In this document: positions 18,011-26,569 of the stretch, one piece after another
Numbering within the stretch: position 1 is the first letter of the stretch
Layout: each line of letters starts with the position of its first letter
The notes under the pieces: model-generated
Seen by the model: only the letters and a program-made list of their open reading frames with translations
Told to the model about the DNA's origin: nothing
Databases searched by the model: none
Program-made: the position numbers and the translations under genes
DNA from: Culicoidibacter larvae
GTDB lineage: Bacteria > Bacillota_I > Bacilli_A > Culicoidibacterales > Culicoidibacteraceae
Direction: 5' to 3'
Assembly: GCF_005771635.1 (NCBI RefSeq)
Contig: NZ_VBWP01000004.1
Coordinates: forward strand, 1-64,000
Length of the DNA stretch: 64,000 nt

Positions 18011-18910
18011 ATGCAGAAAGTTCTAGTTATCGTCGGTCCTACGGCATCAGGAAAAACGGCGTTGTCAATTGAGTTGGCTAAGCAGTTTAATGGTGAAATT
18101 ATCAGCGGTGATTCGGTGCAGGTCTATCGCGGTTTGGATATTGGCAGTGCTAAAGTTCGTGTTGATGAGATGCAAGCGGTGCCGCATTTTGGTATTGATA
18201 TTTTAGATGCCGATGCAACCTATAGTGTCGCTGACTTTCAAGCTTTTGCCCGTCAAAAGATTGCTGAAATCAGTAGTCGTGGAAAGTTGCCGATTATTGC
18301 CGGTGGTACTGGTTTATATGTGCAGGCGGTGCTTTATGATTATCAGTTTGATGATAGTATCGGTGCTATTGATGAGCGCCAATATGATGAGTGTAGCAAT
18401 GAGGAGTTATATGCACGTTTACAGGCAGTAGATGCTGTGAGTGCAGCTGCGACTCATGCTAATAATCGCCGACGAGTGATGCGTAGCTTGGCAATTGCTG
18501 AGTCGGGAACGAAGAAGTCGGAGCTGGAGGCGCAGCAACAGCAGGAGCTTTTGTATGATGCCTTAGTGATTGGTCTTGATGTACCACGACCTACATTGCA
18601 TGAACGCATTAATATGCGAGTTGATCAGATGGTTGCTGATGGTTTGTTTGATGAAGTGCAAGGACTTTATCAGCGACAAGCTTTTGGTCGCCAGAGTGCG
18701 GCTGCAATCGGGTATAAGGAAGTTATTACTTATTTAGAGAATGAATGCAGTGAGGATGAAGCAGTAGAGCAGATAAAGATTCATACTCGGCGTTTTGCTA
18801 AGCGGCAGATGACTTGGTTTCATAATCAGCGTTTGGCAATTGAATGGGTTCCTTATGATGAGTCAGATTTAGCAATGCCAAAAGTCGATGCTTGGCTGAA
18901 AGATAAATAA
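18011..18910 (+). CDS. miaA: tRNA dimethylallyltransferase
   Basis: Transfers a dimethylallyl group to A37 of tRNAs reading UNN codons. The P-loop GPTASGKT is at residues 9-16, followed by ISGDSVQVYRGLDIGSAK, GGTGLYVQAVLYDYQF and the C-terminal TRRFAKRQMTWF. Length 299 aa, normal. AAAGGAGGGG precedes ATG. It follows mutL in the same direction, as often in bacteria, but is separated by a palindromic repeat and a hairpin and is probably expressed on its own. Confidence 0.96.
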   Translation: MQKVLVIVGPTASGKTALSIELAKQFNGEIISGDSVQVYRGLDIGSAKVRVDEMQAVPHFGIDILDADATYSVADFQAFARQKIAEISSRGKLPIIAGGTGLYVQAVLYDYQFDDSIGAIDERQYDECSNEELYARLQAVDAVSAAATHANNRRRVMRSLAIAESGTKKSELEAQQQQELLYDALVIGLDVPRPTLHERINMRVDQMVADGLFDEVQGLYQRQAFGRQSAAAIGYKEVITYLENECSEDEAVEQIKIHTRRFAKRQMTWFHNQRLAIEWVPYDESDLAMPKVDAWLKDK

Positions 18911-18926
18911 TGAAATGAGGATTAAT

Positions 18927-19361
18927 ATGAGTCAAAAATTAGTTGAAAATATTCGCGATTTTTATGTGAATGCCGGATTTAAGGTAGCTCCTTACAGCGA
19001 AGTTGAAGTGAAAACTGCCGAGGAACGTTTAGGTGGCTTACCGGAACTGCTGAAAAGTTATTTGCTGACAATTGGTAGAATTGATGGTGAAAGTCAGTTG
19101 CCGATGGATTTTAGCCAACTAAAGGATTGGCTTGTTGAAGATGATATGTTGATTTTTGCTGATGATTTTGCAGTGAGTCTCGCTGATATTGAGCAAGAAG
19201 ACCCGCCGGTTTATAGCCGAGGAACTTATTATCAGGAGCATGTCGAAGACTATAATGGCGAATGGATGGAATGGGGCCTCGTTGATGACGAGGGCGAAAT
19301 GAGCCAGTTGATTGATTTTTTAGTCGTTGTTTTAAAGGATAATATTGATTCGAGAAAATGA
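18927..19361 (+). CDS. SUKH/SMI1-KNR4-like protein
   Basis: A 144-aa acidic soluble protein. The N-terminal pattern TAEERLGGLPELLKSYLL and the later EWMEWGLVDDEGEMSQLIDF resemble SUKH-superfamily proteins, many of which are immunity proteins for polymorphic toxins and others housekeeping. ATG 18927 follows TGAGGA by 6 nt; an ATG at 18915 lies before the ribosome site. No toxin gene is adjacent. It probably shares the miaA transcript. The family call rests on pattern only. Confidence 0.55.
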   Translation: MSQKLVENIRDFYVNAGFKVAPYSEVEVKTAEERLGGLPELLKSYLLTIGRIDGESQLPMDFSQLKDWLVEDDMLIFADDFAVSLADIEQEDPPVYSRGTYYQEHVEDYNGEWMEWGLVDDEGEMSQLIDFLVVVLKDNIDSRK

Positions 19362-19393
19362 AAAACCGCGCCGGAGTGACCGGCGCGGTTTTT
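19361..19393. terminator. Bidirectional terminator
   Basis: aaaaaccgcgccgg / ccggcgcggttttt with a 5-nt loop, shared by converging genes. Confidence 0.92.
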
Positions 19394-20758
19394 TTATAAT
19401 GTATTTGGGTTTCTTCGATCAAGAATAAGGAAGATGATGAAACCAATGATAGTAATTGTCATTGTCAGCAGGAAGTAGGGGATGTTGGAGATGACAGCGT
19501 TGCAGACTACGAAGATTCCGGTAAGTATTGCTATAATTGGCAGGAGCGGATAAAGTGGCACCTTGTAAGTAAGGCGAACTTCCGGCTCGCGGCGACGCAG
19601 AATGATGACGCCAGCAAAAATCAGTGTGTATAGAATCCATACTGTGGCTACGGGAATATCGGTAAATAAGTTAGCGTTTATTGAGAAGTCACCGCTATTC
19701 GGCAAAATAAAGATAAGTGCCAGATAGATGCTGGTAATACCGAGCATAGTCAGAGCAGAATTCACTGGCAGGTCTAGCTTTTTATTGACTTTACCGAGAA
19801 ACTTATTACCGATAAACAGGTCATTTAATGCTAATGAATAGAGCATCCGTTGTGAATAAATAGTATAGCCATTTAAACCGCCATAAGCAGAAATGACAAT
19901 TGCTAAGGTTACAAATTTGCTGCCCATTGCGCCAAACAGCACTTCTGAGAGTCCAAATATGCCGGTGCCGACAATTTGCTCAGGAGTGAAAGCACTCAGT
20001 AAACTCGTGTTGAGCAGAGCATAAATCAAGGCAATAATTCCTAGACCGCCAACGATTGCTAAAGGCAGTACTTTGGCGGCGTTTTTAATTTCCTTAGCAA
20101 TGGTACCGACGAACATCCAACCATCAAAGGTGAAGAGGACCGGTAAGAGCGCTGCGCCGATTGCTAGGTACCATGGAATATCGCTAACAACTACAGGGAC
20201 AGTGGTTATTGCCACGCTAGGTTCTGGTTGATAGAGGAAGCCAGCAAAGATAATGACTACTAAGGGAATTAGCTTAATATAAGTAGCTGCTTGTTGAATC
20301 CAGCCACCTAAACGGGCTGCAAATATATTGATGCCGGTTGTAAATAACAGGCTTGTGGCAGCAATTGCTAATAGCGGTAATAAAGTTGGTTCGATGCCGA
20401 GAAACTGGCAAGTAAATAAGGCGAAATAGAATGCTAAAGAAGCATTGATGGCCGGACCATATAATATTGATTGAACAAAACCAAATATAAAGCCGACTTT
20501 GCGGCCATAGATATGTTCGCCATATGCAACTAAGCCTCCTGTTTCAGTAAAACGGGCGCCAAGTTCGGCGGCAGTTAATCCGGCAATAATCGAAACGATA
20601 CCGCCAATAACCCAGGCAGCAATAGCGATGCTCGGGTTCATTCCCGATTTTTCCAAAACCGGAGTAGCTTTAAAAAATATACCAATGCCGATTACGACAC
20701 CGACAACCAAAGAAAGAGTGGTTGCAAAGCCATATTTCTGATGTAATGTATCCTTCAT
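19394..20758 (-). CDS. APC-family amino acid permease (SteT/LAT-like)
   Basis: A 454-aa membrane protein with about 12 transmembrane helices and the APC helix-1 motif (VVGVVIGIGIFFK), matching the L-amino-acid transporter branch that includes the Ser/Thr exchanger SteT. ATG 20758 follows ATGGAGGA; ten upstream in-frame residues are not needed. It is divergent from glnA, which hints at a link with nitrogen or amino acid supply, but the substrate cannot be read from sequence. Confidence 0.88.
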   Translation of the reverse strand: MKDTLHQKYGFATTLSLVVGVVIGIGIFFKATPVLEKSGMNPSIAIAAWVIGGIVSIIAGLTAAELGARFTETGGLVAYGEHIYGRKVGFIFGFVQSILYGPAINASLAFYFALFTCQFLGIEPTLLPLLAIAATSLLFTTGINIFAARLGGWIQQAATYIKLIPLVVIIFAGFLYQPEPSVAITTVPVVVSDIPWYLAIGAALLPVLFTFDGWMFVGTIAKEIKNAAKVLPLAIVGGLGIIALIYALLNTSLLSAFTPEQIVGTGIFGLSEVLFGAMGSKFVTLAIVISAYGGLNGYTIYSQRMLYSLALNDLFIGNKFLGKVNKKLDLPVNSALTMLGITSIYLALIFILPNSGDFSINANLFTDIPVATVWILYTLIFAGVIILRRREPEVRLTYKVPLYPLLPIIAILTGIFVVCNAVISNIPYFLLTMTITIIGFIIFLILDRRNPNTL

Positions 20759-20876
20759 ATATGTTCCTCCATCTATGTTACATTGCAAACTATAGCGGAA
20801 ATAGCTGGTTTGGTCAACAACTAATGCTTAAAAAGCGAAATTTATTAATAATTTTATTTATTTATGGGGGAAGCGC

Positions 20877-20925
20877 GTATATTCTAGGTGAAATGTAGGT
20901 GGATAATCTGTATATACTAGTGAAA
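20877..20925 (+). promoter_or_regulatory. Pair of near-identical direct repeats upstream of glnA
   Basis: GTATATTCTAGGTGAAA (20877-20893) and GTATATACTAGTGAAA (20910-20925) start 33 bp apart, about three helical turns. They could be tandem regulator sites. No canonical GlnR box (TGTNA-N7-TNACA) is visible. Confidence 0.4.
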
Positions 20926-20942
20926 CTTTGCTGAAAAAAGCA

Positions 20943-20971
20943 TTGCCAAGGCTTTTTTCTTACGGTATAAT
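20943..20971 (+). promoter_or_regulatory. Promoter of glnA
   Basis: TTGCCA (20943-20948), 17-bp spacer, TATAAT (20966-20971). The -35 box sits in the loop of a 9-bp hairpin (GAAAAAAGC 20933-20941 / GCTTTTTTC 20951-20959). Confidence 0.8.
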
Positions 20972-21002
20972 AACAAGAAAAAATATGAAAGGGTTTGATT
21001 CT

Positions 21003-22346
21003 ATGCACGAGATTACCAGAGAAATGATTAAGGCACAAGCTGAAAAAGAACATGTCCACTATATTCGTTTGCAATTTACTGATATGCTGGGAATTATTAA
21101 GAACGTTGAGGTTCCAAAGAGTCAGTTGGACAAAGTGCTTGATAACAAAATGATGTTTGATGGTTCGTCAATTGAAGGTTTTGTCCGCATTCACGAGTCG
21201 GATATGTATTTATATCCGGATTTAAATACTTGGAAAATTTTAACTTGGGAACACCCCGAAGATGGCAGCCGCGTTGCGCGACTTATCTGCGATGTTTATA
21301 CAACCGAAGGAAAACCGTTTGCCGGTGACCCCCGCGGGAATTTACGTCGTGTCTTAGCAACTATGGAAGCTGCAGGCTTTAGTGCCTTTAATATCGGGCT
21401 TGAACCTGAGTTTTATTTATTTAAGCGTGATGAGAAAGGACGGCCAACTTTAGACTTTAGCGATGCCGGTGGCTATTTCGATTTATCGCCAGTTGATGGT
21501 GCTGAAGATTGTCGTCGTGAGATTGTGCTTGAGTTAGAACGTTTGGGGTTTGAAGTTGAAGCGAGTCACCATGAAGTTGGGCCAAGTCAGAACGAAATTA
21601 ATTTCAAGTATGCTAATGCCTTAGAAGCTTGCGATAATTTGCAAACCTTTAAATTGGTTGTTCGTAATGTTGCTCATAAGCATGGGTTAAAAGCGACATT
21701 CATGGCAAAACCAATTGCTGGCATTGCCGGCAGTGGTATGCATACCAATTCTTCTTTGTTTGATTTGGATGGCAATAATGCGTTTTTTGATGAAAACGGG
21801 CGCCACCAATTAAGCGACAACGCTTATCATTTTATTGGCGGTGTCTTGGAACATGCTAACGCAATCACTGCTATTACCAATCCAACCCTGAATTCATATA
21901 AGCGTTTGGTTGCCGGATTTGAGGCACCATGCTATATTTCTTATTCAACCAGTAATCGTAGTGCATTAATTCGGATTCCAGCGAGCAGAGGTATTTCAAC
22001 CCGTGTTGAAGTGCGTAGTCCCGATCCAATGGCAAACCCTTATTTAGCTTTGGCAGTTATTTTGGCAGCCGGTCTCGATGGTATTAAAAAGCAAGTTGAT
22101 CCAGGAGCGCCAATTGCAGAAGATATTTTTGAGATGAGTTATGATGAGCGTAAAGCTTTGAATATTGAAAATTTACCAAGTACGATTACCGAGGCTTTAC
22201 AGCATTTGCGTAAAGATCCGGTTATCCGTGAAGCGCTTGGTGACCATATCTATCGCAAATATATGGAAGCAAAATACCTTGAAGCCCGTGATTTCCGTTT
22301 GGAAGTACATCAATGGGAAATTGATAGATACCTATCTATGTATTAA
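21003..22346 (+). CDS. glnA: Glutamine synthetase, type I
   Basis: Makes glutamine from glutamate, ammonia and ATP. At 447 aa it matches the Gram-positive GSI-alpha length. Family motifs: [34 protein letters not shown], and the Glu-flap and substrate region [22 protein letters not shown]. The Arg of EGFVRI, the residue that shapes feedback inhibition in GSI-alpha enzymes, is present. ATG 21003 follows GAAAGGG by 9 nt; the longer frame upstream runs through the promoter. No glnR gene is adjacent, unlike the glnRA operon of bacilli. Confidence 0.97.
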   Translation: MHEITREMIKAQAEKEHVHYIRLQFTDMLGIIKNVEVPKSQLDKVLDNKMMFDGSSIEGFVRIHESDMYLYPDLNTWKILTWEHPEDGSRVARLICDVYTTEGKPFAGDPRGNLRRVLATMEAAGFSAFNIGLEPEFYLFKRDEKGRPTLDFSDAGGYFDLSPVDGAEDCRREIVLELERLGFEVEASHHEVGPSQNEINFKYANALEACDNLQTFKLVVRNVAHKHGLKATFMAKPIAGIAGSGMHTNSSLFDLDGNNAFFDENGRHQLSDNAYHFIGGVLEHANAITAITNPTLNSYKRLVAGFEAPCYISYSTSNRSALIRIPASRGISTRVEVRSPDPMANPYLALAVILAAGLDGIKKQVDPGAPIAEDIFEMSYDERKALNIENLPSTITEALQHLRKDPVIREALGDHIYRKYMEAKYLEARDFRLEVHQWEIDRYLSMY

Positions 22347-22350
22347 TATG

Positions 22351-22386
22351 AAAATAAGGCAGCCGGCGAGGGCTGCCTTATTTTTT
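22351..22386 (+). terminator. Intrinsic terminator after glnA
   Basis: aaaataaggcagcc / ggctgccttatttt, 6-nt loop, T-run. Confidence 0.92.
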
Positions 22387-22416
22387 AAATTTACCATAAA
22401 AAAAGTTAGCGTTTTA

Positions 22417-22425
22417 TGGTATAAT
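22417..22425 (+). promoter_or_regulatory. Extended -10 promoter of the murT operon
   Basis: TGGTATAAT, about 66 bp before the murT start. Confidence 0.75.
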
Positions 22426-22490
22426 AGTTATTTGAAAAGTAGCCTAGACAGGGCTTGATATTTGATGATATAAAAGGAATGGATGAATCA

Positions 22491-23846
22491 ATGCGACATA
22501 TACGCTTATTCTTCGCGATTGCGATTGCAAAAATGACTCGTTTTGCCGGAAAAATTTTAAAACGCGGCTCAAGTTTGCCGGGACTTTTAGCTTTACGGAT
22601 ATATCCGGGAATCATGCATGATTTGCAGATTGATTGTCCGGTTATTGCGATTACCGGTGCAAATGGGAAATCATCAACAACGAAGTTGATTGCTGATATT
22701 TTAACAGCTAATGGATACCGCGTGGCGGCAAACCTGGAGGGCTCAAATATGCGTCCGGGAATACTGACCGGTATTCTCGAGAAGAGCAAACTTTCTGGGA
22801 AAGTTGATGCTGATTTTGTATTGATGGAAGTGGATGAATTTTCATCACCGAAAATTTATAGTGCAATTAAACCAGATTATTTGTTGGTTACTAATGTATT
22901 GCGTGATCATGTTGAACGCCAAAGTGATGCCAGCAATGTTATTGCTAAGATTGAGCAGGAACTTGATGAGCGGACAACATTATTTTTGAATGCTGATGAT
23001 CCTTTAGTAAATTCAATTTTATATAATAAGCCAAATAAGCGCTTATATTATGGAATCAATGATGAGAAGTATGGACATGGAGCCCCAAGCACGCCACTCG
23101 CAGCGAAATTTTGTTTGCAATGCGGAGCAAAATTAGATTATAGTGTTTACTACTTTGAGCACATGGGTAAGTATGTTTGTCCAAACTGTGATTTCCATCG
23201 TCATGAACCTGATTATGCAATTGAGTATTTAGATTTAGAAACCGGGCAGATGGTTATGAATAACGAAGTTTATCATGTGAACTATGATGCTTTTTATATG
23301 TTTTATAATATTTTAGCGGCGGTAAGTGTTTGCCGCGAACTTGGACTTAGCTATGAGCAAGTCCAAAGTGTTACTGATACTTTTGTTTTTGGTAATGCGC
23401 GTTTACAAGAGTTTTATCTCTATGAACGAAAAGGGGTTATGAACTTCTTGAAAAATGCGACTTCATTATCGGCGACGATTGATTTGATGAAACAAGACAA
23501 AGAGGAAAAATCAATATTGTTTGTTATGGATAATACTTATGACCGCCGCTATTTGATTACTCAGTGGTACTGGGATTCAAAAGTTGAGGAATTAGTGGCA
23601 GATCCAAATATTGATAAAATTGTTTGTACTTGGTATCGGGCTTATGATATGGCGATCCGTTTAAAAGCAGCTGGGTTCCCGGCTGATAAGATTATTGTTG
23701 AACGTGATTTGGAGAAAGCCGTAAGCATATTCCGCGAGGATACCCGCGGAAATGCTTATGTGGGTTATGATACTGATTCATATAGTATTGGCAAAGTCGT
23801 TGAGGCTTTGGCCAAATATCCGGAAAACACGCATTTGCGAAAATAA
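22491..23846 (+). CDS. murT: MurT-family Mur ligase (divergent)
   Basis: MurT with GatD normally amidates the D-Glu of lipid II. This 451-aa protein has the Mur ligase P-loop ITGANGKSST (Lys60, Ser61), the MurT zinc ribbon (CLQC at Cys208/Cys211, then CPNC) and the DUF1727 C-terminal domain. Two deviations: the P-loop reads GANGKSS instead of GTNGKTT, and the NDNxADGRDxSWxxD region, thought to supply an Asp to the GatD triad, reads FVMDNTYDRRYLITQWYWD, so the DGRD signature is lost. ATG 22491 is preferred; an in-frame ATG at 22479 overlaps the AAAAGGA ribosome site. A gatD homologue and murJ follow. Confidence 0.88.
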   Translation: MRHIRLFFAIAIAKMTRFAGKILKRGSSLPGLLALRIYPGIMHDLQIDCPVIAITGANGKSSTTKLIADILTANGYRVAANLEGSNMRPGILTGILEKSKLSGKVDADFVLMEVDEFSSPKIYSAIKPDYLLVTNVLRDHVERQSDASNVIAKIEQELDERTTLFLNADDPLVNSILYNKPNKRLYYGINDEKYGHGAPSTPLAAKFCLQCGAKLDYSVYYFEHMGKYVCPNCDFHRHEPDYAIEYLDLETGQMVMNNEVYHVNYDAFYMFYNILAAVSVCRELGLSYEQVQSVTDTFVFGNARLQEFYLYERKGVMNFLKNATSLSATIDLMKQDKEEKSILFVMDNTYDRRYLITQWYWDSKVEELVADPNIDKIVCTWYRAYDMAIRLKAAGFPADKIIVERDLEKAVSIFREDTRGNAYVGYDTDSYSIGKVVEALAKYPENTHLRK

Positions 23847-23873
23847 TGCGTAAATGTTAATGGAGGAAAAGGC

Positions 23874-24632
23874 ATGAAGAAAATATTATATCTATGCTAT
23901 GATTTGCTTGATTTTGATGGCAGTCGTGGCGATATTATGTATTTAGCACATCGTTTGGATCAATATGGTTTTGAATATGAAATTACTTATCACCAGACAA
24001 ATACCGCGATTGATGTTCGTGATTTTGATTTTGTTTACATTGGTGTAGCACCGATTAAATACTATCCATTGTTTTTACGTCAATTACAGGAGTATGTCAG
24101 CGGCTTAAAAGAATTTATCGAAGCTGATGGTATGGTGCTTGCAATTGAGCAAGGGTATAAGTATTTAGGCAAAGAATTGGTGAAAAAGGACGGCGAGGTC
24201 GTTCCTTTGGCTGGCATTTTCGATTTTAATGTTGTACAGATGCCGGAGTATACGATTGGCAATGCTTTGTTGAAGGTTACTATTGACGGTTTTACATCAC
24301 GGATTAATGGCTTTGTTAATTATGATATTGATGCTGTTTTCGATTTAGAGAATACGCCGTTTGGCGATATTGAATTGGGGATTGGCCGTTTTAACGGTGT
24401 TGAAGGCATGATTTATAAGAATTTTATCGGCACGCAGTTGCGCGGGCCGATATTAGCACGGAATTATGATTTTACTGATTTCCTGATAGCGAAGTTACAA
24501 GGTATTGAGATGAGTGATTTACCCATCGTTGATAGCAGACTGGAAATTGATGATAAACGGGTTTTAACCGAAGACTGTGAAGCTATTATTAAGAGTGGAG
24601 CACAGGCGAAGGAGTATAACTATGTCTCGTAA
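23874..24632 (+). CDS. GatD-like protein without glutaminase catalytic residues
   Basis: A 252-aa homologue of GatD, the glutamine amidotransferase subunit that feeds ammonia to MurT. The fold-level match is clear: the stretch ending GYKYLGKE aligns with GatD's ICGGYQFLGKK, and YKNFIGTQLRGPILARNY aligns with YKNLLGTYLHGPILPKNY. The nucleophile Cys94 is Glu92 here, the catalytic His189 is Arg190, and the GGG-x-DREQ loop is GVAPIKYY. It should not hydrolyse glutamine. It sits 27 bp after murT with its own TGGAGGA site and overlaps murJ by 11 bp, so it is co-expressed and not decaying: the frame is intact. It could be a structural or regulatory subunit. Confidence 0.87.
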   Translation: MKKILYLCYDLLDFDGSRGDIMYLAHRLDQYGFEYEITYHQTNTAIDVRDFDFVYIGVAPIKYYPLFLRQLQEYVSGLKEFIEADGMVLAIEQGYKYLGKELVKKDGEVVPLAGIFDFNVVQMPEYTIGNALLKVTIDGFTSRINGFVNYDIDAVFDLENTPFGDIELGIGRFNGVEGMIYKNFIGTQLRGPILARNYDFTDFLIAKLQGIEMSDLPIVDSRLEIDDKRVLTEDCEAIIKSGAQAKEYNYVS

Positions 24633-26310
24633 GAGCTTTATTAATGCGGCAGCTATATCAATGGTCGGGCTATTTTTAGTCCGCTTTTTGAGTATTATTT
24701 ATGCGCCGTTAATAAGCATGATAATTGGCGGTGATTCAACTCCAGCCGGAGCTTTAAATGCTGCGACTAATGCAATTTTTAATCCCTTTTACGAGTTGTC
24801 ACTTGCTGGTTTGCCAATGGCGGTAGCTAAGCTGATTTCCACTTATAATGCCCGCGAGGATTTTGATAATTCTTGGCGAGTTTACAGCTTAACTTCAAAA
24901 GTTATGATGCTTTTAGGAATTACTGCTTTTGCAGCGTTATTTATTTTTGCTGAACCACTAGCAGCGATGGCACTTTCCTCAAATCAAGAGGGTGGTGTAG
25001 ATATCAGTTATGCGGTTGCATCCGTCAGACTTATGTCAGTTGCGTTGTTATTTATTCCATTGTTAAGTGGATTGCGCGGTTACTTGCAAGGATTTAAAAC
25101 ATTGCTTGGAGTTTCGGTTTCGCAAGTAATTGAACAGTTAGTGCGGATTGTTGTTATTCTAGTTATTGCTTTTGGGATAACAGCGTTAATGACTGGGACT
25201 GTTGGTCACGATACTGCTACAACCAATGGGATTATGTATTCCTTTATTGGAATTGCAATTTCGGTGGTTGCCGGAATGGTGGCAATATATCCATTTTATC
25301 GTAAATTGCGAAAGGGGCATCGTCGTTCGCGAACATTACAACGGCGTGCTGGAATGCTTGAAACGCGTTCAAATGGTGAATTGCTGAGAGAAGTTCTTTC
25401 AATTGCAATTCCCTTTACTTTAGCAAATTTAGCAGCTCAAGGGTATACGTTGATTACTACATATACATTTAATAGCTCAATGATTGCGGCTGGTTATAGT
25501 GTGGATGCAGCCCAAAGTTTTTATCAAATATATACATTCTGGACTGAAAAATTAGTTACTATTCCGTTAACTTTTGCAATGGCATTCTCAATGGTACTGA
25601 TTACTTTTATTTCTTCTTCGCTTGAACAAGGTAAGTTAAAAGAAGTTAATCGTTATATTTTAAAGTGTCTGCAAACAGTTGCATTTCTTACGATTGCAGC
25701 CACTATTGGTATTAATTTACTGGCTGGCCCAATGTATATGATGTTTTATGGTTTTGGTGATTCAGTAGCAATTCCAATATTGGTAGCAAACAGTTTGCGG
25801 GGATTGATGTTTGCTTTTGAAGTAATCATTATTTCTATTTTGCAAGGTATTAACCGGAAGTGGCATGCATTGGTACTTTCTGTTGGTGGTCCGCTTATTA
25901 AGTTAGCATTGAATCATTTGCTTATTAGTTTGTTTGGTGTTTATGGAGATATTTTAGCCACCTCAATTGGTCTAGCGTTTGTTGTCATTGTTGGATTTAT
26001 CGTAATTGTTCGGACAACCAAGTTTCCTATCTGGCAGTTTATTAAGAGTTTGCTTCTAGTCATTGTCAATGTTGCAGTAATGGCAGTAGTTATTATTGCT
26101 GGCGAATGGCTGTTTAATTTGGTAGCTCCGGGATTTGGTACAGCAAATAGATTAAATGCGTTTATTTATGTAGTTCTATTTGTCATCGTCGGTGGCGGTG
26201 CATATATATTATTTGCAGACTGGACGGGGATATTACAAATATTCTTTGGTCCGGAAATGAGTATAAAACAAATTATAGGAAAGATTGTTCGACGATTACG
26301 TCGGAGTTAA
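24622..26310 (+). CDS. murJ: Lipid II flippase, MurJ/YtgP type (MOP superfamily)
   Basis: A polytopic membrane protein of 562 aa with about 14 helices. The N-terminus (SRKSFINAAAISMVGLF), the GLPMAVAKLIS segment and LQGINRKWHALVLSVGG with following LIKLALN resemble YtgP, the MurJ of Bacillus, which moves lipid II across the membrane. A close alternative is a SpoVB or teichoic/polysaccharide flippase. ATG 24622 has GAAGGAG upstream and lies inside the gatD-like gene, giving translational coupling. Its position after murT links lipid II modification and export. Confidence 0.85.
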   Translation: MSRKSFINAAAISMVGLFLVRFLSIIYAPLISMIIGGDSTPAGALNAATNAIFNPFYELSLAGLPMAVAKLISTYNAREDFDNSWRVYSLTSKVMMLLGITAFAALFIFAEPLAAMALSSNQEGGVDISYAVASVRLMSVALLFIPLLSGLRGYLQGFKTLLGVSVSQVIEQLVRIVVILVIAFGITALMTGTVGHDTATTNGIMYSFIGIAISVVAGMVAIYPFYRKLRKGHRRSRTLQRRAGMLETRSNGELLREVLSIAIPFTLANLAAQGYTLITTYTFNSSMIAAGYSVDAAQSFYQIYTFWTEKLVTIPLTFAMAFSMVLITFISSSLEQGKLKEVNRYILKCLQTVAFLTIAATIGINLLAGPMYMMFYGFGDSVAIPILVANSLRGLMFAFEVIIISILQGINRKWHALVLSVGGPLIKLALNHLLISLFGVYGDILATSIGLAFVVIVGFIVIVRTTKFPIWQFIKSLLLVIVNVAVMAVVIIAGEWLFNLVAPGFGTANRLNAFIYVVLFVIVGGGAYILFADWTGILQIFFGPEMSIKQIIGKIVRRLRRS

Positions 26311-26321
26311 GGAGTGAAAAT

Positions 26322-26555
26322 ATGTTATCAGAAAAACAATTAGCAAGATTAAGTGAGCTCTCAGCAATTGCTAAGGAGCGTGAATTGACTGCTGAGGAAG
26401 CAGCAGAGCGTGAGGAATTGCGTAATGAGTACCGGGCAAAATTCCGCACTCATTTTGACAATCATTTGCATAATGTAACGATTGTTGATCCCGAAGGTAA
26501 TGACGTTACCCCGGACAAGTTAAAGCAATCAAAGATAAATCGTAAACGAAATTAA
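26322..26555 (+). CDS. DUF896 (YnzC-like) small protein
   Basis: A 77-aa charged protein with the DUF896 pattern: LSELSAIAKERELTAEE, a helical EEAAEREELRNEYRAKFR stretch, and the tail IVDPEGNDVTPDKLK. In Bacillus, YnzC is an SOS-operon protein of unclear role. The gene is 11 bp after murJ and 14 bp before glpX, so it is inside a longer operon. Confidence 0.9.
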   Translation: MLSEKQLARLSELSAIAKERELTAEEAAEREELRNEYRAKFRTHFDNHLHNVTIVDPEGNDVTPDKLKQSKINRKRN

Positions 26556-26569
26556 AAAGGAGAGTATGC

